Source of the DNA: Bacillus subtilis subsp. subtilis
GTDB lineage: Bacteria > Pseudomonadota > Gammaproteobacteria > Xanthomonadales > Xanthomonadaceae
Assembly: GCA_021733645.1 (NCBI GenBank)
Contig: JAHREJ010000033.1
Coordinates: 1-49,646 of the forward strand
Length of the DNA stretch: 49,646 bases
Direction: 5' to 3'
In this document: in pieces, positions 41,780 through 49,646 of the stretch
How the letters are laid out: every line of letters begins with the position of its first letter
How positions within the stretch are numbered: the stretch's first letter is position 1
Position numbers and translations under genes: made by a program
The notes under the pieces: generated by a model
Database searches by the model: none
What the model saw: only the letters and a program-made list of their open reading frames with translations
Told to the model about the DNA's origin: nothing

Positions 41780-43621
41780 ATGCAGGGCGAACAACGCGCA
41801 CGCACGATATTTCTGCTGTTGTGGACGCTGATCACCGCGGTGAAGCTGGTGATCGCAGCGCGTCTGCCGTTGTTCGTGGACGAAGCATTCTATTGGCAGG
41901 AGGGCCAGCATCTGGCCGCTGCCTATTCGGACCTGCCCGGTCTCACCGCCTGGCTGTCGCGGCTGGGCGTGGAGCTGGGTGGAGCGCATGTGCTGGGCCA
42001 GCGCCTGCCGTTCCTGGCCATTGGGGCGGCGTTGCCGTGGCTGGTCTCACGCATTGGCATGCGCTGGTTTGGCGCGGTGGCCGGCTGGCAGGCCGGCAGC
42101 CTGACGTTGCTGATGCCGCTGTCGGGCACGTTGGGCATCCTGGCGGTGCCGGATGTGCCGATGGCGCTGGCTGCGGTGCTGTGCCTGGACGCGGGTGCAC
42201 GCCTGCTGCGCAACGTCGATGCGGCCTCGGCAGTGAAGCTGGCGCTGGGCCTGGTGATCGGCGCACTCAGCCATTACCGCTTCATCGGGGTGATCGTGGT
42301 GGGCTTCATTGCGCTGCTGCTGCTGCCGCAGGGGCGTCGCATGCTGCGCGATCCGCGCGTGTGGGTGGCGTTGGCGGTGGGCGTGTTGGCGTGGTTGCCG
42401 CTGCTGTCATGGAATGCCGACAACCATGATGCCGGGCTGAAATTCCAGGTGGTCGAGCGCCACCCGTGGGCGTTCGAGTGGAGTGGGCTGTGGTTCCTGG
42501 TGATCCAGCCGATGCTGGTGACCCCCATCCTGTGCATGGCGATGTGGAAGGTGGCGCTGGCCGGCACCCGCAGCGGGGGCGGCGCGCGTGCGCAGTGGCG
42601 CTACTTCGGGCTGGTGGGTGCGGTGTCCACTGCGGCGATCTTCGGGCTGGGCTTCTTCACCGATGTGGAGCGCATCAGCTTCCACTGGCCGCTGCCCGGC
42701 TACCTGGCCCTGCTGGTGGCGGTGCCGGTGGTGCTCAACGGGTGGCCGCGCTGGTTGCGCCGGGCCGGCTGGTGGCTTGCCGGGGCGGGGCTGGCCCTGG
42801 CGTTCGGCTATTACCTGATGGCATCCACGCCCAGCCTGCGCGAGCAGCTGGCCGGCGACAAATACTACCCACGCAACTTTGCCGGCTGGGAGCCGCTGGC
42901 CGGGGCCGTGCGCGAAGCGTTGGCCGAGATGCCCGCAGGCACGCGGGTGTTGGCCGGCAATTTCAAGGTGGGGGCCGAGCTGGGCTTCCAGCTGCGCGAT
43001 GCCTCGATCGAAGTGCTGCGCCACCCGCTCAACGACAAGCACGGCCGCAGCGCGCAGCTGGGGCTGTGGGGGTTGCTGCATGACGGCCAACGCAGCACGC
43101 CGATGCTGCTGGTGCTGTCACCCAGCGACCAGCGTTACCGCGACCTGTTGCAGCGCTATCACGACGTCTGCGCGCAGGTGGGCCCGCTGCCGCCACCGCG
43201 GGTGGTCAGCAACGATCATGGCTACCAGCGCTTCCTGCTGTTCAAGTTGCCCGCCGAGCGCGCGTCGGGTCCCTGCGTGACCCCGGCAATGGCCTGGATC
43301 GATACGCCGCAGGCCGACGCCACCGCGACCGGCGTGGTCCAGGTGCGTGGCTGGGCGTTCAAGGACGGGGTGGGGCTGTCGCGGGTGGAGGTGCTGCTGG
43401 ACGGCAAGCCGGTGGCCGAGGCCGCCTACGGCCGCGCATATGACATCACCAGCTTCTGGACCCTCTCCAACGACCCGCAGCACCCCAACGTCGGGTTCGA
43501 TGCACGCATCGACACCCGCGCGCTGACGCCCGGGCGGCATTGGCTGGGTCTGCGCCTGCATGGGCGCGATGGCAGCGTGGAAGCCTGGCAGGAACAGGCG
43601 CTGGTGGTGCCGGCGCGCTGA
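41780..43621 (+). CDS. GT39-type membrane glycosyltransferase with C-terminal beta domain
   Basis: The 613-residue product is an ArnT/PMT-like lipid-linked-sugar transferase. The periplasmic-loop catalytic acid pair is Asp34-Glu35 (LPLFVDEAFYWQ), followed by YSDLPGLTAWLSRLG, typical of the family. Roughly ten membrane segments run to about 350. A soluble part follows, and the last 110 residues (from AMAWIDTPQ) look like an Ig-like beta sandwich (VQVRGWAFKDGVGLSRVEVLLDG). Donor and acceptor are unknown; LPS or polymer modification is likely. Divergent from moxR. Confidence 0.85.
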   Translation: MQGEQRARTIFLLLWTLITAVKLVIAARLPLFVDEAFYWQEGQHLAAAYSDLPGLTAWLSRLGVELGGAHVLGQRLPFLAIGAALPWLVSRIGMRWFGAVAGWQAGSLTLLMPLSGTLGILAVPDVPMALAAVLCLDAGARLLRNVDAASAVKLALGLVIGALSHYRFIGVIVVGFIALLLLPQGRRMLRDPRVWVALAVGVLAWLPLLSWNADNHDAGLKFQVVERHPWAFEWSGLWFLVIQPMLVTPILCMAMWKVALAGTRSGGGARAQWRYFGLVGAVSTAAIFGLGFFTDVERISFHWPLPGYLALLVAVPVVLNGWPRWLRRAGWWLAGAGLALAFGYYLMASTPSLREQLAGDKYYPRNFAGWEPLAGAVREALAEMPAGTRVLAGNFKVGAELGFQLRDASIEVLRHPLNDKHGRSAQLGLWGLLHDGQRSTPMLLVLSPSDQRYRDLLQRYHDVCAQVGPLPPPRVVSNDHGYQRFLLFKLPAERASGPCVTPAMAWIDTPQADATATGVVQVRGWAFKDGVGLSRVEVLLDGKPVAEAAYGRAYDITSFWTLSNDPQHPNVGFDARIDTRALTPGRHWLGLRLHGRDGSVEAWQEQALVVPAR

Positions 43622-43640
43622 GCGCCGGCAGCGCGGGGGA

Positions 43641-44213
43641 TCACGGCAGGGAGTAGCCGGCCTGGCGCAGCAGCTGGCTGGTGGCGATCAGGGGCAGCCC
43701 GATCAGGGCGGTCGGGTCGCGGTTCTCGATGGCCTCGAACAGGGCGATGCCCAGCCCTTCGCATTTGAAGCTGCCCGCGCAGTCCAACGGTTGCTCGGCG
43801 GCGACGTAGCGCGCGATCGTGGCGGCATCCAGGGCGCGGAAATGCACCCGGGTGAGGTCGCAGGCCTCCAGTACCTGGTCGTCGCAGCGCACGCTTACCG
43901 CCGTGTGGAAGTCCACGACCTGGCCGGACATCGCCGCCAACTGCGCCTGGGCGGCCGGGCGTGTCCCCGGCTTGCCCAGCGGGGAACCGTTCAGTTCGGC
44001 GACCTGGTCCGAGCCGATCACCCAGCGCCCGGGATGGCGTGCGGCCACCTCGGCGGCCTTGGCCCGGGCCAGGCGCACCGCCAGCGCGCGCGGTGCTTCG
44101 CCCGGTTGCGGGGTCTCGTCCACGTCCGGGCGTGCGCATTCCGGGGTCAGGCCCAGCCGTTGCAGCAGTTCCAGGCGGTAGCGTGAGGTAGAGGCCAGTA
44201 CGGGCGGGAGCAT
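43641..44213 (-). CDS. yceF: Maf-like m7GTP pyrophosphatase
   Basis: The 190-residue product is a Maf-family nucleotide pyrophosphatase of the YceF subgroup, which prefers 7-methyl-GTP. It has the ASTSRYRLELL phosphate loop, PDVDETPQ, GSDQVAELNG (general-base Asp) and the long signature AGSFKCEGLGIALFE. The closest subgroup was judged from GSDQV and AGSFK, which YceF shares. It is divergent from yceD with 112 nt between start codons, the same pairing as in E. coli. Confidence 0.93.
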   Translation of the reverse strand: MLPPVLASTSRYRLELLQRLGLTPECARPDVDETPQPGEAPRALAVRLARAKAAEVAARHPGRWVIGSDQVAELNGSPLGKPGTRPAAQAQLAAMSGQVVDFHTAVSVRCDDQVLEACDLTRVHFRALDAATIARYVAAEQPLDCAGSFKCEGLGIALFEAIENRDPTALIGLPLIATSQLLRQAGYSLP

Positions 44214-44325
44214 GCGAAAATACCGGTCGGTGGGGTCGGCAGTCTGGCCGCGGCGGGCGGGTCGGGCAAGCCCGGAACGGCAGGATTTGACAGCCGGGCA
44301 GTCGGTCCTTAACATTCAGCGGCTT

Positions 44326-44835
44326 ATGTCCGCGAACGTGCCCGAATTGCTGGATGCTTGGCGGATGGTCGCAGCGCGCAGGCGCTTCGACGGCCAAGTC
44401 GATCTGGCTCAATTGACCCGCCTGCAAGGGCTTGTTGCCGATACCGAAGGCCGGTGCAGTTATGCACTGGAATTCGCGCACGACGACATCCTGCGGGTAT
44501 CCTATGTTGAACTGTCCATCGATACCGAGCTGCCGCTGATCTGTCAGCGCAGCCTGCAGCGTTTCCTGCTGCCGGTTTCGATGGTGCAACGGCTCGGCCT
44601 GATCCGCAGCGAAGAGGATGAATCCTCGTTGCCGGAAGGGTACGAGCCGTGGCTGGTGCCTGAAGACGGCATGCTGCGGCCGCTGGAGCTGGTCGAGGAC
44701 GAACTGGTCCTGGCCGTGCCCGTCGTGCCGCTGTCTCCCGATGGAGAGGCTGTCGATCAGGATTGGGCACCGACCGAAGAAGAAATCAGCAAGGCCAATC
44801 CGTTCGCGGCATTGGCGGCACTGAAAAAACAATAG
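44326..44835 (+). CDS. yceD: YceD/DUF177-family protein (23S rRNA accumulation)
   Basis: The 169-residue product matches YceD, needed for normal 23S rRNA levels in E. coli and in plants. The family core is RCSYALEFAHDDILRVSYVELSIDTELPLICQRSLQRFLLPV, followed by an acidic C-terminal half (EDESSLPEGYEP, LELVEDELVLAVPVVP) and ANPFAALAALKK. The start at 44326 matches the E. coli length; 38 upstream in-frame residues overlap the yceF promoter region. rpmF follows after 108 nt. Confidence 0.92.
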   Translation: MSANVPELLDAWRMVAARRRFDGQVDLAQLTRLQGLVADTEGRCSYALEFAHDDILRVSYVELSIDTELPLICQRSLQRFLLPVSMVQRLGLIRSEEDESSLPEGYEPWLVPEDGMLRPLELVEDELVLAVPVVPLSPDGEAVDQDWAPTEEEISKANPFAALAALKKQ

Positions 44836-44943
44836 CAGCCGGATTGTCGTCGGCGGCTGCGGCGAAAGCGAAAACTGTGCTGGGCGCTGGCGTCCTGCGC
44901 GACGATACGACGAAGCAAAACGAACCAAGTTTGGAGCAATCCC

Positions 44944-45141
44944 ATGGCTGTGCAGAAATCCCGTGTTACCCCGTCCCGCCGCGGTATGCGCCGTGCGCAT
45001 GACGCCCTGAGCGCCAAGCAGCTGTCGACCGACCCGACCACCGGCGAAGTGCATCTGCGTCACCACATCACCGCTGACGGTTTCTACCGTGGCAAGAAGG
45101 TGATTGCGACCAAGTCGAATTCGGCCGTCGAAGAAGATTGA
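44944..45141 (+). CDS. rpmF: 50S ribosomal protein L32
   Basis: The 65-residue product is L32 of the cysteine-free type: [20 protein letters not shown], then a middle with [20 protein letters not shown] and FYRGKKV near the end. It has no zinc-binding cysteines. GGAG lies 8 nt before the ATG. A hairpin at 45148 separates it from fabH, so L32 may be made in larger amounts. Confidence 0.97.
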   Translation: MAVQKSRVTPSRRGMRRAHDALSAKQLSTDPTTGEVHLRHHITADGFYRGKKVIATKSNSAVEED

Positions 45142-45147
45142 TCCGTG

Positions 45148-45178
45148 AAGGCCGCTGCCCGGTCGGGCAGCGGCCTTT
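45148..45178 (+). terminator. Terminator or attenuator after rpmF
   Basis: The 14-bp arms AAGGCCGCTGCCCG and CGGGCAGCGGCCTT with a minimal loop end in TTT only. It begins 7 nt after the rpmF stop and could reduce readthrough into fabH rather than block it. Confidence 0.75.
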
Positions 45179-45229
45179 ACCCCATTCTTCCCGGCTGTCG
45201 CTGTTGATGGCCGTGCTACAGGACATGCA

Positions 45230-46207
45230 ATGAGCAAGCGGATCTACTCGAGGATCGCGGGCACTGGTAGCTATTTGCCCGAAAAAGTGTTGACCAACCA
45301 GGATCTGGAGAAAATGGTCGACACCACCGATGAGTGGATCCAGTCGCGAACGGGTATCCGTGAGCGGCACATTGCGGCGGAAAACGAAACCACCAGCGAC
45401 CTCGGCTACCACGCCGCGGTGCGTGCGCTGGAAGCGGCCGGTATCGACGCTTCGCAGCTGGACATGATCGTGGTGGGTACGACCACGCCCGATCTGATTT
45501 TCCCCTCCACCGCGTGCCTGATCCAGGCCAAGCTCGGTGCGAGCGGTTTCCCTGCCTTCGACGTCAACGCGGCCTGTTCGGGCTTCGTGTTCGCGTTGAG
45601 CGTGGCGGACAAATTCATTCGTTCCGGTGATGCACGCCATGTGCTGGTCATCGGCGCGGAAACCCTGACCCGCATCGTGGACTGGAAAGAGCGCACCACC
45701 TGCGTGCTGTTCGGCGATGGTGCCGGCGCCGTCGTGCTCAAGGCTGACGAAGACACCGGCATTCTCAGCACCCACCTGCATTCGGATGGCAGCAAGAAAG
45801 AGCTGCTGTGGAATCCGGTCGGCGTGTCGGCCGGCTTCGGCGAGGGCGAAAACGCCCGCGGTGCGATCCTGATGAAGGGCAACGACGTGTTCAAGTACGC
45901 CGTGAAGGCGCTGGACTCGGTTGTGGACGAAACCCTGGAGGCCAATGCGCTGACCAAGGCCGACCTGGATTGGCTGATTCCGCACCAGGCCAACCTGCGC
46001 ATCATCGAAGCCACCGCCAAGCGCCTGGACATGCCGATGGAGCAGGTCGTGGTGACGGTGGACAAGCACGGCAATACGTCGTCGGCGTCGGTGCCGATGG
46101 CGCTGGACGTGGCGATCCGTTCCGGCCGCGTGGAGCGTGGCCAGCTGCTGCTGCTGGAGGCCTTCGGCGGCGGCTTCACCTGGGGTTCGGCTCTGCTGCG
46201 CTATTGA
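45230..46207 (+). CDS. fabH: Beta-ketoacyl-ACP synthase III
   Basis: FabH starts fatty acid synthesis by joining acetyl-CoA with malonyl-ACP. The 325-residue product has the catalytic triad Cys116 (DVNAACSGF), His252 (IPHQANLRI) and Asn282 (HGNTSSAS). The N-terminal [13 protein letters not shown] and the [18 protein letters not shown] insert are typical. AGGA lies 8 nt before the ATG. In E. coli plsX lies between rpmF and fabH; here fabH follows rpmF directly. Confidence 0.97.
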   Translation: MSKRIYSRIAGTGSYLPEKVLTNQDLEKMVDTTDEWIQSRTGIRERHIAAENETTSDLGYHAAVRALEAAGIDASQLDMIVVGTTTPDLIFPSTACLIQAKLGASGFPAFDVNAACSGFVFALSVADKFIRSGDARHVLVIGAETLTRIVDWKERTTCVLFGDGAGAVVLKADEDTGILSTHLHSDGSKKELLWNPVGVSAGFGEGENARGAILMKGNDVFKYAVKALDSVVDETLEANALTKADLDWLIPHQANLRIIEATAKRLDMPMEQVVVTVDKHGNTSSASVPMALDVAIRSGRVERGQLLLLEAFGGGFTWGSALLRY

Positions 46208-46240
46208 TAGTGCTCGTTACGACAACGTGACGCTTTCATT

Positions 46241-46267
46241 ACGGCCCCATTTGGGGCCGTTTGCATT
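46241..46267 (+). terminator. Hairpin between fabH and the kinase-like gene
   Basis: ACGGCCCC-ATTT-GGGGCCGT is followed by TTGCATTT. It is a moderate intrinsic terminator or attenuator that would partly separate the next gene from fabH. Confidence 0.65.
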
Positions 46268-46281
46268 TCAGGAGACCTGTC

Positions 46282-47064
46282 ATGGTTGAGCCCATCGTCA
46301 TTGAAGGGCAGCGTGCCTGGCTGAAGCAGTACGGCGAAGGAAGCCGCGCGGTAGCCTTGGGCCTGCTCAATTTTGTTGCCCACCGTTTCCAGCTGGATGC
46401 GCTGCGCCCGCCGCCGCACCGGGGAGGCGATGCGGCGCGCGCGACCGAGGCCCGCCGGCTGGCCGAACTGCAGGCACAAGGGGTGAACGTGCCGCATGTG
46501 ATTGGCAGCGGGCACGCGGCGCTGGTGCTGGAAGACAACGGCAGTTCCTTCAATACCTGCCTGCGCCAGGCCGATGCGGCCGGGCGCGATGTACTGGTGG
46601 CGGCCGCGATGCAGGCGATTGCGGTGGCGCACGGCAAGGGGGCCTATTTCGGCCAGCCGTTGCCGCGCAACCTGACCTGGGACGGGGCGAAGGTGGGCTT
46701 CATCGATTTCGAGGAAGACCCGCTGGAAGTGATGGACCTGGCACAGGCGCAGGCGCGCGATTGGCTGATGTTCGGCTATGGCGTGGCCAAGTACTACGAG
46801 GACCGGCCACAGCAGTTGCAGGCGCTGATGGCGCAGGCGATGGACGGTGTGGAGGCGCCGGTGATCGCGCATGCACATGCGGTGTCGGGGCGGTTGCAGG
46901 GCGTGGCGCGGGCGAGCCTGAAAATGGGCCGCTCTGCGCGCGCGCTGGCCCATGCGATCCTGGTAGTGCACGGTGCCACCACGCTGGGCGTGCTGATGCT
47001 GGCGGTGATCTGCTACGACTTCTTCTCCGACGGCGACCTGGACATCCTGCAGTTGTTGGTTTGA
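46282..47064 (+). CDS. Kinase-fold membrane-anchored protein without a visible catalytic HxD
   Basis: The 260-residue product looks like a small lipopolysaccharide-kinase/Bud32-type kinase domain with a C-terminal membrane helix (AILVVHGATTLGVLMLAVICY, about 231-251). A lysine (Lys15, RAWLKQYG), a hinge (AALVLEDNG) and a metal-binding Asp142 (VGFIDFEEDP) are present. The catalytic loop, usually HGDxxxxN, reads FGQPLPRN at 123-130: the Asn remains but His and Asp are replaced. It may be inactive, or use a different base. AGGAG lies 7-8 nt before the ATG; a TTG at 46261 is less likely. It sits inside the fab cluster. Confidence 0.7.
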   Translation: MVEPIVIEGQRAWLKQYGEGSRAVALGLLNFVAHRFQLDALRPPPHRGGDAARATEARRLAELQAQGVNVPHVIGSGHAALVLEDNGSSFNTCLRQADAAGRDVLVAAAMQAIAVAHGKGAYFGQPLPRNLTWDGAKVGFIDFEEDPLEVMDLAQAQARDWLMFGYGVAKYYEDRPQQLQALMAQAMDGVEAPVIAHAHAVSGRLQGVARASLKMGRSARALAHAILVVHGATTLGVLMLAVICYDFFSDGDLDILQLLV

Positions 47065-47131
47065 TCGGGTGGGGCTTTTTTTGAAGCCAGAGCTTCAAGA
47101 GCCAGAGCGTTGTTGCTCGCTTGGGGCGTGC

Positions 47132-47319
47132 CGGGTCGACGTGAGTGGGTTGGCGGGCACGCCGTAAATCCCGCTCCGCGGTCCGGCCCGGCCGCTGGCG
47201 GCTGTGCGTTCGAGCGCTTGCGAGGCAGTGCCTTGCAGGCAATGCGCTCTCACCCTTGGAGGCTCGTGGGCGCCATACATGGCGCCCAACGGTCCCGCCA
47301 ACCCACCCACGCCGACCCC
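47132..47319. repeat. Inverted-repeat element 1 upstream of fabD
   Basis: The left arm 47132-47157 and right arm 47294-47319 match as reverse complements over 26 nt with three mismatches; the inner 13 bp (GTGGGTTGGCGGG) are perfect. The 136-nt interior contains a further palindrome GGGCGCCATACATGGCGCCC near 47268-47287. It is a candidate non-autonomous mobile element or structured RNA. Confidence 0.75.
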
Positions 47320-47413
47320 CGACAGCTTCCGGGCGGGCAGGGGCAATCAACGGCACTTCGTCTCAGCGTTGCTGAGTCTCAGCAGAGCAGCCTGCCCGTA
47401 TGGGTGAGGGTGG

Positions 47414-47438
47414 GTAGTGCCGAGCGACGCTCGGCACC
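47414..47438 (+). repeat. GTAG-type REP palindrome (SMAG-like)
   Basis: GTAG (47414-47417) heads a perfect 8-bp stem TGCCGAGC-GAC-GCTCGGCA. It is the clearest member of this family in the window. Confidence 0.85.
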
Positions 47439-47499
47439 TCTCAAACCCAATGCAGGCCGCTGCACCGCTCTTGATCTACGTTGCGCACCAGCCATGTCT

Positions 47500-47615
47500 G
47501 GAAGGGCTGGGGTGGGTGAGGTTGCGGGGCCCTCCACCGCATGGATGCGGTGGCGGAGCTTACACGGACGTACTTGCAGCGTGCCCCGCGGCCTCACCCA
47601 CCCCAGCCCTCTTCC
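47500..47615. repeat. Inverted-repeat element 2 upstream of fabD
   Basis: The left arm 47500-47530 and right arm 47583-47615 pair over about 31 nt with one 2-nt bulge and two mismatches. The 52-nt interior holds a perfect hairpin CCACCGCA-TGGA-TGCGGTGG (47534-47553) followed by a single-stranded stretch TTACACGGACGTACTTGC (from 47560). The two-level structure points to a transcribed or cruciform element. Confidence 0.8.
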
Positions 47616-47754
47616 CGGCAGTGACTGACTGCCGTGGTTCTTGCTCACGCTCAAAAAGTGGCCGAAACGCCACCCCCACATACGCGCCAGTACAGACGAA
47701 GGGCGGTATTCCCCCTTATCATTCGCCGTTCGATTTTTGCAGGCGGATGACCGC

Positions 47755-48699
47755 GTGACCGATTCCAATCTCGCATTCGTGTTCCCCGGCCAGGGCTCGC
47801 AGTCGCTGGGCATGCTGGCCGAACTGGCCGAGCTGCACCCGCAGGTCCGCGAAGCCTTCACCGAGGCCTCCGATGGGGCCGGTGTCGACCTGTGGGCACT
47901 GTCGCAGGGCGGCCCGGAGGAAATGCTCAACCGCACTGAATTCACCCAGCCGGCCCTGCTGGCCGCCAGCATCGGCGTGTGGCGCGTGTGGAACGCCGTG
48001 GGCGGTGCCAAGCCGGCCGTGCTGGCCGGCCACAGCCTGGGCGAGTACACCGCCCTGGTCGCCGCAGGCGCCCTGACCCTGCGCGATGGCGCCCACCTGG
48101 TGCGCCTGCGTGGTCAGCTGATGCAGGAAGCCGCCCCCGCCGGCGTGGGGGCCATGGCCGCCGTGCTCGGCGCCGAGGATGCCCTGGTGGTAGAGGTCTG
48201 CGAACAGGCGGCCGGCAGCCAGGTCGTGGTGCCCGCCAATTACAACTCGCCCGGCCAGATCGTCATCGGTGGCGATGCCGCCGCCGTCGACCGCGCCCTG
48301 GCGCTGCTGGCTGAAAAGGGCGTGCGCAAGGCGGTCAAGCTGGCCGTCAGCGTGCCCTCGCACACCCCGCTGATGCGCGAAGCCGCCAACCGTCTGGCCG
48401 AAACCATGGCCGGCCTGGACTGGCGCGCCCCCGCGCTGCCGGTGGTGCAGAATGTTGACGCGCGTATCCATGACGGCGTCGACGCCATCGCCCAGGCGCT
48501 CGTGCAGCAGCTTTACCTGCCGGTGCAGTGGACCGGGTGCGTGCAGGCCCTGGCCGCGCGTGGGGTCACCCGCGTCGCCGAGTGCGGCCCGGGCAAGGTC
48601 CTGACCGGATTGATCAAGCGCATCGACAAATCGCTGGACGCGCGCACACTGTCCACGCCCGCCGATTTCGAGGCAGCCCGCGAAACCTGGGCCGCCTGA
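47755..48699 (+). CDS. fabD: Malonyl-CoA:ACP transacylase
   Basis: FabD moves malonate from CoA to ACP. The 314-residue product has FVFPGQGSQSLGML at the start, the nucleophile Ser94 (AGHSLGEYTAL), Arg119 and His203 (VPSHTPLM). It starts with GTG at 47755, with GGCGGA about 7 nt upstream; the family N-terminus begins right there, and the in-frame ATG at 47641 would add 38 residues of palindrome-derived sequence. fabG follows after 71 nt. Confidence 0.95.
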   Translation: MTDSNLAFVFPGQGSQSLGMLAELAELHPQVREAFTEASDGAGVDLWALSQGGPEEMLNRTEFTQPALLAASIGVWRVWNAVGGAKPAVLAGHSLGEYTALVAAGALTLRDGAHLVRLRGQLMQEAAPAGVGAMAAVLGAEDALVVEVCEQAAGSQVVVPANYNSPGQIVIGGDAAAVDRALALLAEKGVRKAVKLAVSVPSHTPLMREAANRLAETMAGLDWRAPALPVVQNVDARIHDGVDAIAQALVQQLYLPVQWTGCVQALAARGVTRVAECGPGKVLTGLIKRIDKSLDARTLSTPADFEAARETWAA

Positions 48700-48770
48700 T
48701 CCTTTGACTGGCTTCGCGTCGCCTGGCCCCCGGCCTGGCGCGTGGACCGGTCCCGTTCGAGGAAACACAG

Positions 48771-49514
48771 ATGAGCAAGCCCCTTCAGGGTGAAATCGCA
48801 CTGGTCACCGGTGCCAGCCGTGGCATTGGCGCAGCCATTGCCGACGCACTGGCCGCGCAGGGCGCGACCGTGATCGGCACCGCCACCACCGACGCCGGGG
48901 CCGCCGCCATCGGCGAGCGCCTGGCCGCCGTGGGGGGCCACGGCCGCGCGCTGAACGTCACCGACGCCGCCGCGCTGGAGGCCGTGCTGGACGGTATCGC
49001 CAAGGAATTCGGCGCCATCTCCATCCTGGTCAACAATGCCGGCATCACCCGTGACAACCTGCTGCTGCGCATGAAGGAAGAGGACTGGCAGGCCATCCTC
49101 GACACCAACCTGACCAGCGTTTTCCGCACCTCCAAGGCGGTCATCCGCGGCATGATGAAGGCCCGCAAGGGTCGCATCATCAACATCGCCTCGGTGATCG
49201 GCGTGACCGGCAATGCCGGCCAGGCCAACTATGCCGCCGCCAAGGCCGGCATCATTGCCTTCTCCAAGTCGCTGGCCAAGGAAATCGGCTCGCGCGGGAT
49301 TACCGTCAATGTGGTCGCCCCCGGCTTCATCGACACCGACATGACCCGTGCCCTGCCTGAAGAACAGCGCACCGGCCTGGTCAAGACGATCGCCCTGGAA
49401 CGTCTGGGTGAAGCGTCCGATATCGCCAATGCGGTGGCGTTCCTGGCCGGTCCTTCGGCCAGCTACATCACCGGCGAAACCCTCCATGTGAACGGCGGCA
49501 TGTACATGCCGTAA
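48771..49514 (+). CDS. fabG: 3-oxoacyl-ACP reductase
   Basis: FabG reduces beta-ketoacyl-ACP with NADPH in each elongation cycle. The 247-residue product is a short-chain dehydrogenase with the Rossmann motif TGASRGIG (13-20), NNAG (88-91) and the tetrad Asn113, Ser141, Tyr154 and Lys158 (YAAAK). The C-terminus (GETLHVNGGMYMP) is typical. GAGGA lies 8 nt before the ATG. acpP is expected next, beyond the window. Confidence 0.97.
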   Translation: MSKPLQGEIALVTGASRGIGAAIADALAAQGATVIGTATTDAGAAAIGERLAAVGGHGRALNVTDAAALEAVLDGIAKEFGAISILVNNAGITRDNLLLRMKEEDWQAILDTNLTSVFRTSKAVIRGMMKARKGRIINIASVIGVTGNAGQANYAAAKAGIIAFSKSLAKEIGSRGITVNVVAPGFIDTDMTRALPEEQRTGLVKTIALERLGEASDIANAVAFLAGPSASYITGETLHVNGGMYMP

Positions 49515-49646
49515 GCATGTGGCGCAAGGATTGCGCCGCAAGTGGTTGATCTGAAAGATGTTTTGCAGCGATGTAAGGCATCCCCGGTTTCCACTACACT
49601 ATCCCACGGTCATCCATCACCGGATGACGTCATTTTTGAACCACTA
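49515..49646 (+). other. Leader region, probably of acpP
   Basis: The last 132 nt hold no gene. They are richer in A and T than the coding DNA and contain TACACTAT-like sequence near 49595, which could be a -10 box. By gene order the next gene should be acpP, but its start is not inside the window. Confidence 0.4.

Larger units (their letters stand above)
47065..47754. other. 690-nt gap before fabD, full of palindromes
   Basis: No gene is supported. Open frames here (for example 47110-47628) are by-products of palindromic GC-rich DNA. It holds a 26-bp imperfect inverted repeat (47132-47319), a GTAG REP (47414-47438) and a 31-33-nt inverted repeat (47500-47615), described separately. A fabD promoter is expected in the AT-richer part near 47700-47745 but is not clear. 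Confidence 0.7.

Noticed and set aside
47110..47628. Open frames in the gap before fabD
   Set aside because: They read straight through inverted repeats and a REP palindrome; composition follows the palindromes rather than a protein.

Overview
The window is GC-rich chromosomal DNA from a gammaproteobacterium of the Xanthomonadaceae, most likely Stenotrophomonas. The signs are GTAG-headed palindromes of the Stenotrophomonas REP type at 36740, 37345 (minus) and 47414, an opsX/kdkA inner-core pair, and conserved gene order (tig-clpP-clpX-lon-hup-ppiD; mltD-gloB-yafS-like-rnhA-dnaQ; dnaX-ybaB-recR; yceF/yceD-rpmF-fabH-fabD-fabG). Genus and all family names come from reading the sequence and from recall; no database search was run.

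Layout. 1-1200: tRNA-Lys between near-identical terminators, an unknown exported protein and tRNA-Leu. 1433-10616: a protein-quality block (trigger factor, ClpP, ClpX, Lon, HU, PpiD), with tRNA-Val and tRNA-Asp directly behind the HU gene. 10859-15443: MltD and glyoxalase II on the minus strand, diverging from a YafS-like methyltransferase, RNase H and DNA polymerase III epsilon; a PP2C phosphatase converges on them. 15612-19454: tRNA-Ser(CGA) with a 20-bp inverted repeat over its 3' end, a DUF6165 gene, the divergent opsX/kdkA pair, an MBL-fold hydrolase and a small DUF4440-like protein. 19924-29142: one 3072-codon autotransporter with an extended signal peptide, a modular repeat passenger and a C-terminal barrel.

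29223-33645: SRP RNA (minus), a small unknown gene, a guanidine-II riboswitch in front of an SMR guanidinium exporter, a GNAT/cation-transporter pair, a lipoprotein, an atypical double-CXXCG protein and tRNA-Ser(GGA). 33781-37202: dnaX-ybaB-recR and a HIT protein. 37347-41739: a minus-strand moxR-DUF58-TgpA-slp operon. 41780-43621: a GT39-type membrane glycosyltransferase. 43641-49514: yceF, then yceD, rpmF, fabH, a kinase-like membrane protein, fabD and fabG; plsX is missing from its usual place and a 690-bp palindrome-rich gap lies before fabD. acpP would be expected just past the right edge.

The observations most worth a second look are the guanidine-II riboswitch/gdx pair, the 1.4-kb higher-order duplication in the autotransporter passenger, the two large inverted-repeat elements upstream of fabD, the orphan double-CXXCG gene, and the kinase-like gene without a visible catalytic HxD in the fatty-acid cluster.
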